Shown: positions 56,379-64,000 of the stretch, one piece after another
Layout of the letters: each line of letters starts with the position of its first letter
Numbering within the stretch: the stretch's first letter is position 1
Source: Breznakibacter sp047600785
GTDB taxonomy: Bacteria; Bacteroidota; Bacteroidia; Bacteroidales; Marinilabiliaceae
Length of the DNA stretch: 64,000 bases
Reading direction: 5' to 3'
NCBI GenBank assembly: GCA_047600785.1
Contig: JASGKH010000001.1
Location: 1,302,001-1,366,000 of the forward strand
Made by a program: the position numbers and the translations under genes
Notes under the pieces: model-generated
Database searches by the model: none
What the model was told of the DNA's origin: nothing
What the model saw: only the letters and a program-made list of their open reading frames with translations

Positions 56379-58046
56379 ATGAGATTTTTGTATTTGATTA
56401 TAGTAGTGAGTTTGTTAACGGGATGCCAACAGTCCACAGTCGATAAAAAGGCTGCGGCTTGGCAATCCAATTATGTGTCGCAGGTGTGGCGGCCCGACAA
56501 CGGCGACGGGACTTACCGTAATCCCATCATCCATGCCGACTATTCCGACCCCGACGTGGTGCGCGTGGGCGATGATTTTTACATGACGGCGTCAAGTTTT
56601 AACTGTTCGCCCGCACTGCCCATCCTCCACTCCAAAGATTTGGTGAACTGGCAATTGGTCAGCCATGCCCTGCGCCGTAACACCCCTGCCGACGTGTTTG
56701 CCAAGCCGCAGCATGGCAAAGGCGTATGGGCCCCCTGTATCCGCTACCGCCAGGATGAATTCTATATCTATTGGGGCGACCCCGACTTTGGGGTGTACAT
56801 GATCAAAGCGAAAGACCCGCTTGGCCGGTGGAGCGATCCCGTGTTGGTCCTTCCCGGAAAAGGAATTATCGACCCCTGCCCGTTGTGGGACGAGGACGGG
56901 AACACCTATTTGGTGACCGCCTGGGCGGGCAGCCGTGCGGGGTTTAACAGCATACTCACCGTGTGGCGCATGAACGCCGGGGGCACGGAGGTTATCGATC
57001 ACGGCAAGCATGTGTTCGACGGCCACGACCGCCATCATACCGTCGAAGGCCCCAAATTCTACAAACGCCAAGGTTACTACTATATTTTTGCCCCTGCCGG
57101 GGGAGTGGCGGAAGGGTGGCAACTGGCACTCCGCTCAAAGGACATCTATGGCCCGTACGAAGAAAAAGTTGTGATGGCCCAGGGCCGTACCGATATCAAC
57201 GGCCCCCATCAGGGAGGGTACGTCGAGACGCAAACGGGCGAACCCTGGTTTCTCCATTTTCAGGACAAAGGCGCTTACGGGCGCATCATCCACCTTAACC
57301 CCGTCAGCTGGGTGGATGGATGGCCCGTGATAGGGATGGATGGCGACGGTGATTTATGCGGTGAGCCTGTGCACGCACATGCCAAGCCCAATGTGGGAAG
57401 AGCGTGGCCAGCGGCCAATCCTGCCGAAAGCGACGGGTTCGATACCGATACACTTGGCCTGCAATGGCAGTGGGCCGCCAATGAACGCCCCAACTGGAGC
57501 GTGTTGTTACGCGGCAAAGGCTACCTGCGCCTGTTTGCCTGGCCCGGGCCCGAAGCGGGCATGCGCCTGTGGGATTTGCCCAATGTGCTGATGCAGAAGT
57601 TTCCCGCCCCCGGATTTACGGCCACGGCTAAAATCAAGTTCACTGTCGAATGGGATGTGTGGCAGGGCAAGCAAACAGGGTTAGTGGTCATGGGAAACGA
57701 CTATGCATACCTGTCGCTGGGCAAGGACGAAAGAGGCTATAAAGTCCGGCAGGTGGTATGCAAGGACGCCAATACGGGAGGTACGGAATCGGTGGTGGCC
57801 GAAGCGCGGGTATCGACCAATGAATTGTACCTGCGTGTGGACGTAACCGCACCCGATGCCGGGTGCCGCTTCAGCTTTAGCGAGGACGGCACCGCGTTCA
57901 CTCCCATTGGTGGGGAGCACATGGCCCGTCCCGAATTGTGGATCGGTGCAAAAATAGGGCTTTTCGCCACGGCCGAGCCCGGCTTCAGGAACGGGGGCTA
58001 CGCCGATGTGGATTGGGTAAGGATCGAAAGACAAACCGGGAAATAA
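56379..58046 (+). CDS. GH43 family lipoprotein with C-terminal beta-sandwich
   Basis: Lipoprotein (signal MRFLYLIIVVSLLTGC, Cys16) of 555 residues. The five-bladed propeller has DYSDPDVVRVGDDFY (base Asp), KGIIDPCPLWDEDG (modulating Asp) and HTVEGPKFYKR (acid Glu). The C-terminal half is a GH43_C2-like beta-sandwich (DTLGLQWQWAANERPNWSVL to NGGYADVDWVRIER). The arrangement resembles GH43 beta-xylosidase/alpha-arabinofuranosidases of the subfamily-12 type; the subfamily is from recall. It starts 37 nt after the GH97 stop. Confidence 0.9.
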   Translation: MRFLYLIIVVSLLTGCQQSTVDKKAAAWQSNYVSQVWRPDNGDGTYRNPIIHADYSDPDVVRVGDDFYMTASSFNCSPALPILHSKDLVNWQLVSHALRRNTPADVFAKPQHGKGVWAPCIRYRQDEFYIYWGDPDFGVYMIKAKDPLGRWSDPVLVLPGKGIIDPCPLWDEDGNTYLVTAWAGSRAGFNSILTVWRMNAGGTEVIDHGKHVFDGHDRHHTVEGPKFYKRQGYYYIFAPAGGVAEGWQLALRSKDIYGPYEEKVVMAQGRTDINGPHQGGYVETQTGEPWFLHFQDKGAYGRIIHLNPVSWVDGWPVIGMDGDGDLCGEPVHAHAKPNVGRAWPAANPAESDGFDTDTLGLQWQWAANERPNWSVLLRGKGYLRLFAWPGPEAGMRLWDLPNVLMQKFPAPGFTATAKIKFTVEWDVWQGKQTGLVVMGNDYAYLSLGKDERGYKVRQVVCKDANTGGTESVVAEARVSTNELYLRVDVTAPDAGCRFSFSEDGTAFTPIGGEHMARPELWIGAKIGLFATAEPGFRNGGYADVDWVRIERQTGK

Positions 58047-58252
58047 ATCAATTGACTATAAACAAAAGAGGCTGTCTGATGAGCCAAACCCCGGAAAGGG
58101 ATCAGCGCCGGTGGTCGGTATGTTCACCCTTTTGCTCTCTGTTTTAGAGAACCGGACGACACTGCCGGCAAGTGGCTTTTTTGATGCCGCCAAACGATTT
58201 TACCGGTTGGTGGGGCGTCAGGCTTATGGACACCCTCGATGACGAAGTATTT

Positions 58253-59464
58253 ATGAAAAAGATAATCGCAAATTTAGGAATGGCCGCCTTTTTGGTGGCG
58301 GGCGGTTGTGCTGCCGACAATGCCGCATTCGACGTGGACAGGCAGCTGGCATACTGTATGGCCCAGGTAAAGCGGGAATTGGCATCGTTGCCGAACGATA
58401 GCCTGATGCCGCGCACGATCGAAAGGGATAGCGTAGACTGGCGCATGGTACCCATCGACGATTGGACGAGTGGCTTTTGGCCAGGTACCCTGTGGTATGC
58501 CTACGAGTATAGCAAAGACCCGTCGTTAAAAGAAGCGGCCGATCGGTACACCCGCCTGCTCACACCGTTGTCGGTACAGACTGCCTATGATCATGATATT
58601 GGTTTTCAGGTGTTTTGCAGTTTTGGCAATGGCGAGCGCATTGCACATTTGCCCGGTTACAGGGAGGTCATCGTTCGGTCGGCCGACACACTGGCCACCT
58701 TGTTCAACCCCAGGGTCGGCACCATCCTTTCCTGGCCGCGTGAAGTGGAACGGTTTGGTGGTAACCACAACACCATTATCGACAACATGATAAACCTGGA
58801 AATGCTCTTCTGGGCTTCAAAGAACGGGGGCGATTCCGTGCTGTACCACATTGCCGATTCGCATGCCAGGACGACCATGGCCAACCACTTCAGGGCCGAT
58901 GGCAGCACCTATCACGTGGTGCTTTACGACATGGGCAATGGCGAACGGACCAAAGGCATTACCCACCAGGGCTATGCCGACGGAAGTATGTGGGCGCGGG
59001 GCCAGGCCTGGGCCATTTACGGATACACGATGGTGTACCGTGAAACCCGCGATACGGCTTATTTGCGCATGGCACAAAAGGCTGCCGACGTTTACTTGTC
59101 GCGTTTGCCTGCCGACATGGTACCTTACTGGGATTTCGACGCGCCCAACATCCCCGATGCCCCCCGCGACGCATCGGCGGCTGCGGTGACGGCTTCCGCA
59201 TTGCTGGAACTCTCGTCCCTTGTGCCCGACTTTGACAAGGCCGAACTTTATTTCGACAAAGCCAAAGCCATGCTGGCCGCACTTTCCACGCCCGCTTACC
59301 AAAGCGGTGGCACCAAAAGTTCTTTCCTCTTGCACAGCACGGGGCATTACCCCAACGGCACGGAGATCGATGCCTCGATCAATTACGCCGATTACTATTA
59401 TATCGAGGCCCTGTTGCGCTATAAAAAGCTAAAGGAAGGACGTGACCTGTGGGCCGTGCTATGA
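58253..59464 (+). CDS. GH88 unsaturated glucuronyl/galacturonyl hydrolase lipoprotein
   Basis: Removes the 4,5-unsaturated uronic acid left at oligosaccharide ends by a lyase. The start at 58253 gives a lipoprotein signal (MKKIIANLGMAAFLVAGGC); upstream in-frame ATG codons would add a non-signal leader. The alpha/alpha-barrel shows WTSGFWPGTLWYAYE, AYDHDIGFQVFC and IDNMINLEMLFWA (the two catalytic Asp positions of UGL enzymes), and SMWARGQAWAIYGY. About 403 residues is normal. It fits directly with the heparinase II/III-like lyase in the same locus, which supports a uronate-containing substrate. Confidence 0.92.
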   Translation: MKKIIANLGMAAFLVAGGCAADNAAFDVDRQLAYCMAQVKRELASLPNDSLMPRTIERDSVDWRMVPIDDWTSGFWPGTLWYAYEYSKDPSLKEAADRYTRLLTPLSVQTAYDHDIGFQVFCSFGNGERIAHLPGYREVIVRSADTLATLFNPRVGTILSWPREVERFGGNHNTIIDNMINLEMLFWASKNGGDSVLYHIADSHARTTMANHFRADGSTYHVVLYDMGNGERTKGITHQGYADGSMWARGQAWAIYGYTMVYRETRDTAYLRMAQKAADVYLSRLPADMVPYWDFDAPNIPDAPRDASAAAVTASALLELSSLVPDFDKAELYFDKAKAMLAALSTPAYQSGGTKSSFLLHSTGHYPNGTEIDASINYADYYYIEALLRYKKLKEGRDLWAVL

Positions 59465-59479
59465 GTTGCAAAAGGGGAA

Positions 59480-59616
59480 GTGCAAAAGTGCAGGAGGAAG
59501 GGAGCAGGAAAGGCAGAAGTGGTTTAGCCGCAGACCTCCCTGTCACCTCCCAGGGAGAGGTGATGTTGCGTACGGTGGGATTTCGGTTCCCCTTCTCCGG
59601 AGAGATTAGGGAGGTC
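59480..59616 (+). repeat. Dispersed palindromic repeat, copy 3 (variant, no tail)
   Basis: 59480-59517 matches 52642-52678. The core 59533-59616 has GACCTCCCTG, CCTCCCAGGGAGAGG, GCGTACGGTGG, CCCCTTCTCCGGAGAG, TTAGGGAGGTC, a diverged form of the other two cores. The tail with CCGGTTAAAC is not present. It opens a 566-nt gap without genes. Confidence 0.75.
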
Positions 59617-59685
59617 ATTCCCATTTTGAAGCGGGCAAGAGAAGCAGAAGAAGCGCTTGGCGGCCTCTCCATCAGGAGGCTAAAG

Positions 59686-59945
59686 AAACTGTGGCCTTTG
59701 CGTTTCTTGTCGTTGCGGTCTCTGCGTGAAAGATGGTTCCTGAGTGCCTAAGAAAAGTGCAAAAGTGCGGGAAGTGCAAGAGGTAGGATGTTCTTTGGCT
59801 ATTGCAAAAGCTAACCGAAAAATTTCACGCTCATCGACGCAAGTCGCTTGGTTTACCAAAAAAGACGCAGAGATTAAAATACGCAAAGACCGCAAAGGTT
59901 TTTTTCTTCCCTGCGCTTCCTGCCTCTGCGATCTCTGCGTGAAGA
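59686..59945. repeat. Inverted CTTTGCG/CTCTGCGTGAA repeat region
   Basis: CCTTTGCGTTTCTTG and GCGGTCTCTGCGTGAA at about 59696-59731 are mirrored by GACGCAGAGATTAAAATACG and CAAAGACCGCAAAGG at 59864-59898, and the plus-strand motif ATCTCTGCGTGAA returns at 59931-59943. A further segment (59736-59783) repeats the GTGCAAAAGTGC motif found at 52642 and 59480. The region contains no supported gene and can fold extensively. Confidence 0.65.
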
Positions 59946-60030
59946 TAATGTCTGGGGAAAGTACAAAAGAACAAGAGCATAAAAGGAAGAAAGCCTTCTG
60001 CCTTCCACCACTAAAAACAAGCTTAAACAC

Positions 60031-61428
60031 ATGAAACATTTAGCAGCAATATTTTTGGGCATTTTCCCATTTGCGGCAATCCAGCCCCAGACGTTAATTA
60101 CCTACGATGCCCCGGGCGGACTGAAATATTCGGCCCATAACGATGATTTTACCGTACAGGTACGCCTTTCCGGAGGGGAATGGAAGGATTTGTTCGAGTA
60201 CAATGTACAGGTCGACATGGACAATGTCCAAAATGCATCGATGGTGTCGTTTGATTTTCAGGGGAAGGTTGACGTCCGGGTTCGGAAAAACAACGCAACC
60301 ATCCATTCGGCCCGGATCAGGCCGTTCTCTGCCGGTATTGTGCCCAGGGTGGACGGACAGGTCATGACCTTTTCGCTGGACCGGCCCGCAAAGCTTTCGC
60401 TCGAGATCAACGGCGACAAGTTGCGGAACCTTCATGTGTTTGCCAATGCCGTGTTGACGGAAAAACCCGATCCGCAAGATCCCGACGTGATCTATTTCGG
60501 GCCCGGCATCCACCAGCCCAAAGATCTGCCCGGCAATGTGTTCCATATACCTTCGGGAAAGACGGTTTTTATCGACGGGGGAGCGGTGGTACGGGCCAAG
60601 CTGGTGGTCGATCGGGCGCGCGATGTGAAGATTATAGGGCATGGCATCGTGTACCAGCCCGAACGTGGCGTGGAAATCCGCCATTCACAGAACGTGACGG
60701 TGGATGGTCCCATCTTCATCAACCCCGCCCATTACACCATCTACGGAGGGCAAACCACAGGGCTGGCCATTCGCAACATCAAGTCTTTCAGTTGCAAAGG
60801 CTGGAGCGATGGCATCGATCTCATGTCCTGTTCCGATGTGGTCATTGACGGGGTGTTCATGCGCAATTCCGATGATTGCATCGCCATCTATGGGCACCGT
60901 TGGGATTTTTACGGCAATGCCCGCAACTACGAGATCAGGAATTCGGTGCTGTGGGCCGATATCGCACACCCCATCAACATCGGGCTGCACGGCAATTCCG
61001 CCGCAGGGGGAGACACCATTGAAAACATTTCATTCAGGAACATCGATATTTTGGAACACGATGAGGATGACCGCAATTATCAAGGGTGCATGGCCATTAC
61101 GTGCAGCGACAATAACCTGGTCCGGGACATTGCTTTCGAAGACATTCGCGTGGACGATTTCGAGGAAGGCCAGCTATTTAATTTCAGGGTGTTGTACAAC
61201 GAAAAATACAGTGGTGCGCCCGGCCGGGGAATCGAGAACGTGCTGCTGAAAGACATCCGGTATAATGGGAACTCGGCCAATCCGTCCGTTATTCAAGGAT
61301 ACGATGGGGAGAGAGGGGTAAGGGGCATCCGGTTTGAGAAGGTAACCATTCACGGAAGGCCGGTGGAGAGAGCTTCGGATGGCGATATATTGATCGGTGA
61401 CCATGTAAAAGAGGTAAAATTTAAGTGA
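60031..61428 (+). CDS. GH28-like right-handed beta-helix glycosidase (copy 2)
   Basis: Secreted protein of 465 residues, paralogous to the gene at 52887 throughout. After a short signal (MKHLAAIFLGIFPFAAIQPQ) comes the N-terminal beta domain, then the helix with YFGPGIHQPKDLPG, GWSDGIDLMSC (first catalytic motif intact), FMRNSDDCIAIYGHRW (DD pair) and GLHGNS (GHG-like). It keeps the acidic residues that copy 1 has partly lost, so it is the better candidate for an active enzyme. Two nucleotides separate its stop from the next start. A polygalacturonase-like or other uronide-releasing role is inferred from family and context. Confidence 0.83.
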   Translation: MKHLAAIFLGIFPFAAIQPQTLITYDAPGGLKYSAHNDDFTVQVRLSGGEWKDLFEYNVQVDMDNVQNASMVSFDFQGKVDVRVRKNNATIHSARIRPFSAGIVPRVDGQVMTFSLDRPAKLSLEINGDKLRNLHVFANAVLTEKPDPQDPDVIYFGPGIHQPKDLPGNVFHIPSGKTVFIDGGAVVRAKLVVDRARDVKIIGHGIVYQPERGVEIRHSQNVTVDGPIFINPAHYTIYGGQTTGLAIRNIKSFSCKGWSDGIDLMSCSDVVIDGVFMRNSDDCIAIYGHRWDFYGNARNYEIRNSVLWADIAHPINIGLHGNSAAGGDTIENISFRNIDILEHDEDDRNYQGCMAITCSDNNLVRDIAFEDIRVDDFEEGQLFNFRVLYNEKYSGAPGRGIENVLLKDIRYNGNSANPSVIQGYDGERGVRGIRFEKVTIHGRPVERASDGDILIGDHVKEVKFK

Positions 61429-61429
61429 T

Positions 61430-62797
61430 ATGGGAAAAAATCTTTTGCTGTTGATGGTACTGTCCGTTTTTATGCAAGGGGGGACAGTTGCCCAAAACGT
61501 GCAGGTGGCAAGCTTGCAGGAGTTGGCCGTATATGCCGCGAAAAGCGGGAATCACGTCACGCTTAGGCCCGGTCATTATAAGCTTACCGACTATTTGAAC
61601 GCGGACTCGGTTGCGGCCCGTTTAGAACGTAAATCTTACCAATACATCGATTTTAGCGGAAGTCATAACACATTCGTGATGACCGGCGTCACGCTGGAGG
61701 TTGATACAGAGTTGCGCCGTGCGTTAAGGCATCCCATCCATACCAGTGAAATCGTGGTGTCTGGCACCGGTAACCGGCTCGAAGGCCTGGAGGTAAAGCA
61801 TATTGGCAATGGGACATCGCCGGGGGGTGCAGTTTTTGAAGTAAGTGGGGGCGGCAACACGGTGCGCAATTTTACCTTTTATGTGCAGGGGAGTTTTCCT
61901 TACGGGTATGGCGATTTGTTTGGAAAGGGAGGGCCCGATGTCATCCGGCACCAAAAGAAGAGCGGATTCCTCATCACGGGAAGCAATACCACGTTGCAGG
62001 GAGTAAGATTATACATGCGGTCGTTCGGGCACGGGTTCTACATCCAGAAAAACGCAGGGGACATCCGATTTGAAGATTGTTATGTGGAAGGAGAGGTGCG
62101 GTCGACCGACGATATTCTGGCGGAAACCTCCGGTCCTGCCTACGATGTGGGCTTTCGTACCTGGACCCCCAACAGGGAAGGGAAATATGTGGTGACCCCC
62201 GGTTACATGAAGTCCTTGTGCGAGGATGGCTACCGTACCTACGGGCAGAACAGAAACATCACGTTCATCAACTGTACCGCAAAAAATACGCGTGGGGGCT
62301 TCGAATTGCGCACCAACGGAGGCGTTTGTCTGGAAAACTGTACCACCATTGGTACCGAGCGTGCCTATTGGGTGGGAAACGGTGCGCAGGTCATTAATTG
62401 CAGGGGCGATGCCGGTTACGGGCCCTTGCTGTTTGTGGAGGGAAGCAATGTCTATGTGGAAATGGAGGTGATGCCGGCCGAATCGGACCGGGTTGTGCAT
62501 GCGCTGGCCACCGTCCAGGGGAAAGATAACAGGGTAATATTGAAACCCTGTCATCGGAAGGACCGGAAGCAGGCATTGCCCATCCTGATCGGCTATACCC
62601 ATCCCGAACACGGTGAGGCCATGTCCCCCTACGGTGAAGGGAGTACATTGGGATTGGTGCTGTGCAATTTTACGTCCATGCCGGTCATTGTCGGCGAAAA
62701 AGCCATTGACTGCACCATTGCGACCAATGGCGTGGTAACCGGTAACAAAGGGACCCGGATTGAAGTGGAAAAAGCCAAACGGTGCAAAAAGTATTGA
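61430..62797 (+). CDS. Secreted right-handed beta-helix protein of unknown specificity
   Basis: A 455-residue protein with signal MGKNLLLLMVLSVFMQGGTVAQ. The body alternates short turns and strands typical of a parallel beta-helix (LEGLEVKHIGNGTSPGGAVF, ITFINCTAKNTRGGFELRTN, ENCTTIGTERAYWVGNG). Such folds occur in PL6-type lyases, GH28-related enzymes and epimerases, but no catalytic signature was recognised; RSFGHGFYIQKNAGDIRFED is the most conserved-looking patch and may form an active cleft. It is translationally packed between the GH28-like gene and an esterase-like gene, so it probably acts on the same glycan. Confidence 0.75.
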   Translation: MGKNLLLLMVLSVFMQGGTVAQNVQVASLQELAVYAAKSGNHVTLRPGHYKLTDYLNADSVAARLERKSYQYIDFSGSHNTFVMTGVTLEVDTELRRALRHPIHTSEIVVSGTGNRLEGLEVKHIGNGTSPGGAVFEVSGGGNTVRNFTFYVQGSFPYGYGDLFGKGGPDVIRHQKKSGFLITGSNTTLQGVRLYMRSFGHGFYIQKNAGDIRFEDCYVEGEVRSTDDILAETSGPAYDVGFRTWTPNREGKYVVTPGYMKSLCEDGYRTYGQNRNITFINCTAKNTRGGFELRTNGGVCLENCTTIGTERAYWVGNGAQVINCRGDAGYGPLLFVEGSNVYVEMEVMPAESDRVVHALATVQGKDNRVILKPCHRKDRKQALPILIGYTHPEHGEAMSPYGEGSTLGLVLCNFTSMPVIVGEKAIDCTIATNGVVTGNKGTRIEVEKAKRCKKY

Positions 62798-62799
62798 AC

Positions 62800-64000
62800 A
62801 TGGGAAGCAAGAGCTCAATGATCCGGTCAGGCCAAACCGGACCAGTTATGGTGGAGAATACCCGACGTCGTTTCGTCGGCCCTGTCACGTCACTAATAGC
62901 CGCCATCCTCGTTCTTGTTGCCGGGCAGGAGCTTATGGCCGCCGAATGGCAATGGTGCGTGCCGGTGCCCCTGGTGGTGTCGGGCGAGACCAGCGACCAT
63001 CCGCAGGCTTTTTTATGGATTCCCCCGCAATGCAAACAGGTGCGTGGTGTGGTGGTGGGGCAACATAACATGTCGGAAGAGGGCATTTTGGAACATCCCG
63101 GGTTCCGCCGCACATTGTCCAAACTTGATTTTGCCGAAGTATGGGTTACGCCGGGTTTTAACATGGTGTTCGATTTTAACCAGGGGGCTGGCGGGCAGTT
63201 CAACCGGATGATGGAAGCTTTGGCCACGGAATCGGGATACGGTGAACTGGCGTTTGCGCCCGTGGTGCCCATCGGCCATTCGGCATATGCCAGTTATCCG
63301 TGGAACTTTGCGGCGTGGAATCCGCAACGCACACTGGCTGTCATCTCCGTGCACGGCGATGCCCCGCTCACCAACCTCACGGGAAGCGGGCGCCCCAATC
63401 CCGATTGGGAGGACCGGCGCATCGACGGTGTGCCCGGCTTAATGGTGATGGGCGAGTACGAATGGCGGGACGACCGTTTGGCTCCCACCATGGCTTTCCG
63501 GCAGAAATTCCCCCGATCGACAGTGTCGTTGCTGGCCGATGCCGACCATGGACATTTCGATGTCTCGGACCAGCTGGTGGCATACCTGTGCCTGTTTCTC
63601 GAAAAGGCCGCGCATTACCGTTTGCCAAAACAAATGCCCGTCGACAGACCGTCGGAACTGGTTCCGTTGGACGTGTGCCGTGGCTGGCTGGCCGACAGAT
63701 GGCAAAAGGATAAATTGCCGCGTTGGCCGTCGGCCCCGTATGACCGGTTCACAGGCCAGCGGGGCGAGGCGTTTTGGTACATCGACAAACAGATGGCCCG
63801 GGCAACCGAGGCTTACTACGCCAAATCGAGGGGGAAAGCGGAACGGTATATCGGGTTTAAGCAAAACGGAACGTTACTGCCGTTCAATCCCAAATCACAT
63901 GCACGCATCGTGGCCGATTTTTTACCGGAAGACGACGGGTTGACCTTCACCCTGAAACCCGTGCTGACCGATTCGTCCCGCACCAAAGTATGTCCGTTGC
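62800..64000 (+). CDS. Alpha/beta-hydrolase, probable carbohydrate esterase (3' end beyond window)
   Basis: Open frame from ATG 62800 through the last base without a stop, so at least 400 residues and incomplete. An N-terminal hydrophobic segment (TSLIAAILVLVAGQELMAA) is a signal peptide or anchor. The nucleophile elbow is VPIGHSAYA, with Ser161, and the likely catalytic His is in ADADHGHFDVSD (residue 250 or 252). After about residue 275 a second domain begins (LVPLDVCRGWLADRWQKDKL) that I do not recognise. It starts two nucleotides after the preceding stop, within the operon. Removal of acetyl or other ester groups from the glycan is the natural inference. It was found by direct reading because the frame leaves the window. 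Confidence 0.8.
   Translation, partial: MGSKSSMIRSGQTGPVMVENTRRRFVGPVTSLIAAILVLVAGQELMAAEWQWCVPVPLVVSGETSDHPQAFLWIPPQCKQVRGVVVGQHNMSEEGILEHPGFRRTLSKLDFAEVWVTPGFNMVFDFNQGAGGQFNRMMEALATESGYGELAFAPVVPIGHSAYASYPWNFAAWNPQRTLAVISVHGDAPLTNLTGSGRPNPDWEDRRIDGVPGLMVMGEYEWRDDRLAPTMAFRQKFPRSTVSLLADADHGHFDVSDQLVAYLCLFLEKAAHYRLPKQMPVDRPSELVPLDVCRGWLADRWQKDKLPRWPSAPYDRFTGQRGEAFWYIDKQMARATEAYYAKSRGKAERYIGFKQNGTLLPFNPKSHARIVADFLPEDDGLTFTLKPVLTDSSRTKVCPL

Noticed and set aside
1..64000. tRNA, rRNA, riboswitch or intact insertion sequence
   Set aside because: None was recognised on either strand; only short repeats and the Bro-N-like relic hint at mobile DNA.

Overview
The window looks like a chromosomal segment of a saccharolytic member of the Bacteroidota, probably Bacteroidales-like. 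The evidence is a SusC/SusD pair, SusD-type lipoproteins, AraC regulators with a periplasmic propeller sensor, a LytS/LytTR pair, many secreted glycoside hydrolases, and little use of strong Shine-Dalgarno sites. Genus cannot be assigned from what is visible. No rRNA, tRNA, CRISPR array or intact insertion sequence was seen.

Bases 1-12,200 are mostly housekeeping. A minus-strand block holds a PepD-type dipeptidase, a ketopantoate reductase, a DUF4831-like lipoprotein and a bifunctional NAD(P)HX repair enzyme. Two tandem plus-strand POT peptide transporters follow, then a frameshifted tandem universal stress protein, a small hypothetical and a GltA-like NADPH/FeS oxidoreductase. Bases 12,400-20,400 hold a LytS-type kinase with its LytTR regulator and a complete RND efflux set (TolC, MFP, RND); the MFP gene carries a one-base frameshift. 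Bases 20,575-24,573 form a tightly packed five-gene envelope operon: a WaaP/Kdo-kinase-like protein, an OMPLA-like phospholipase barrel, a degenerate second kinase-like protein, a calcineurin-like phosphoesterase lipoprotein and a small barrel-like protein. This is the best candidate here for an undescribed system.

Bases 24,940-30,200 are accessory. They hold a membrane-spanning one-component regulator (propeller-Y_Y_Y-TM-AraC), the relic of a Bro-N antirepressor-like gene, a HEPN/MNT pair, and about 1.1 kb without genes that contains a cluster of GTCAGGC palindromes and an orphan terminator-like hairpin.

From 30,213 to the right edge lies a large polysaccharide utilisation locus: a triple-GH43 protein (frameshifted), GH2 beta-galactosidase, GH95, a second GH2 with a discoidin-like domain, a receiver-AraC regulator, SusC, SusD, a heparinase II/III-like lyase, an alpha/beta-hydrolase remnant, two GH28-like proteins, GH97, GH43, GH88, an unassigned beta-helix protein and an edge-truncated alpha/beta-hydrolase esterase. 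Together these suggest import and degradation of a branched, acetylated, uronate-containing polysaccharide bearing galactose, arabinose/xylose and fucose or L-galactose, such as a pectin-type or algal glycan; the substrate is inference. A dispersed repeat of about 145 bp occurs at least twice in full and twice in part in the gene-free gaps.
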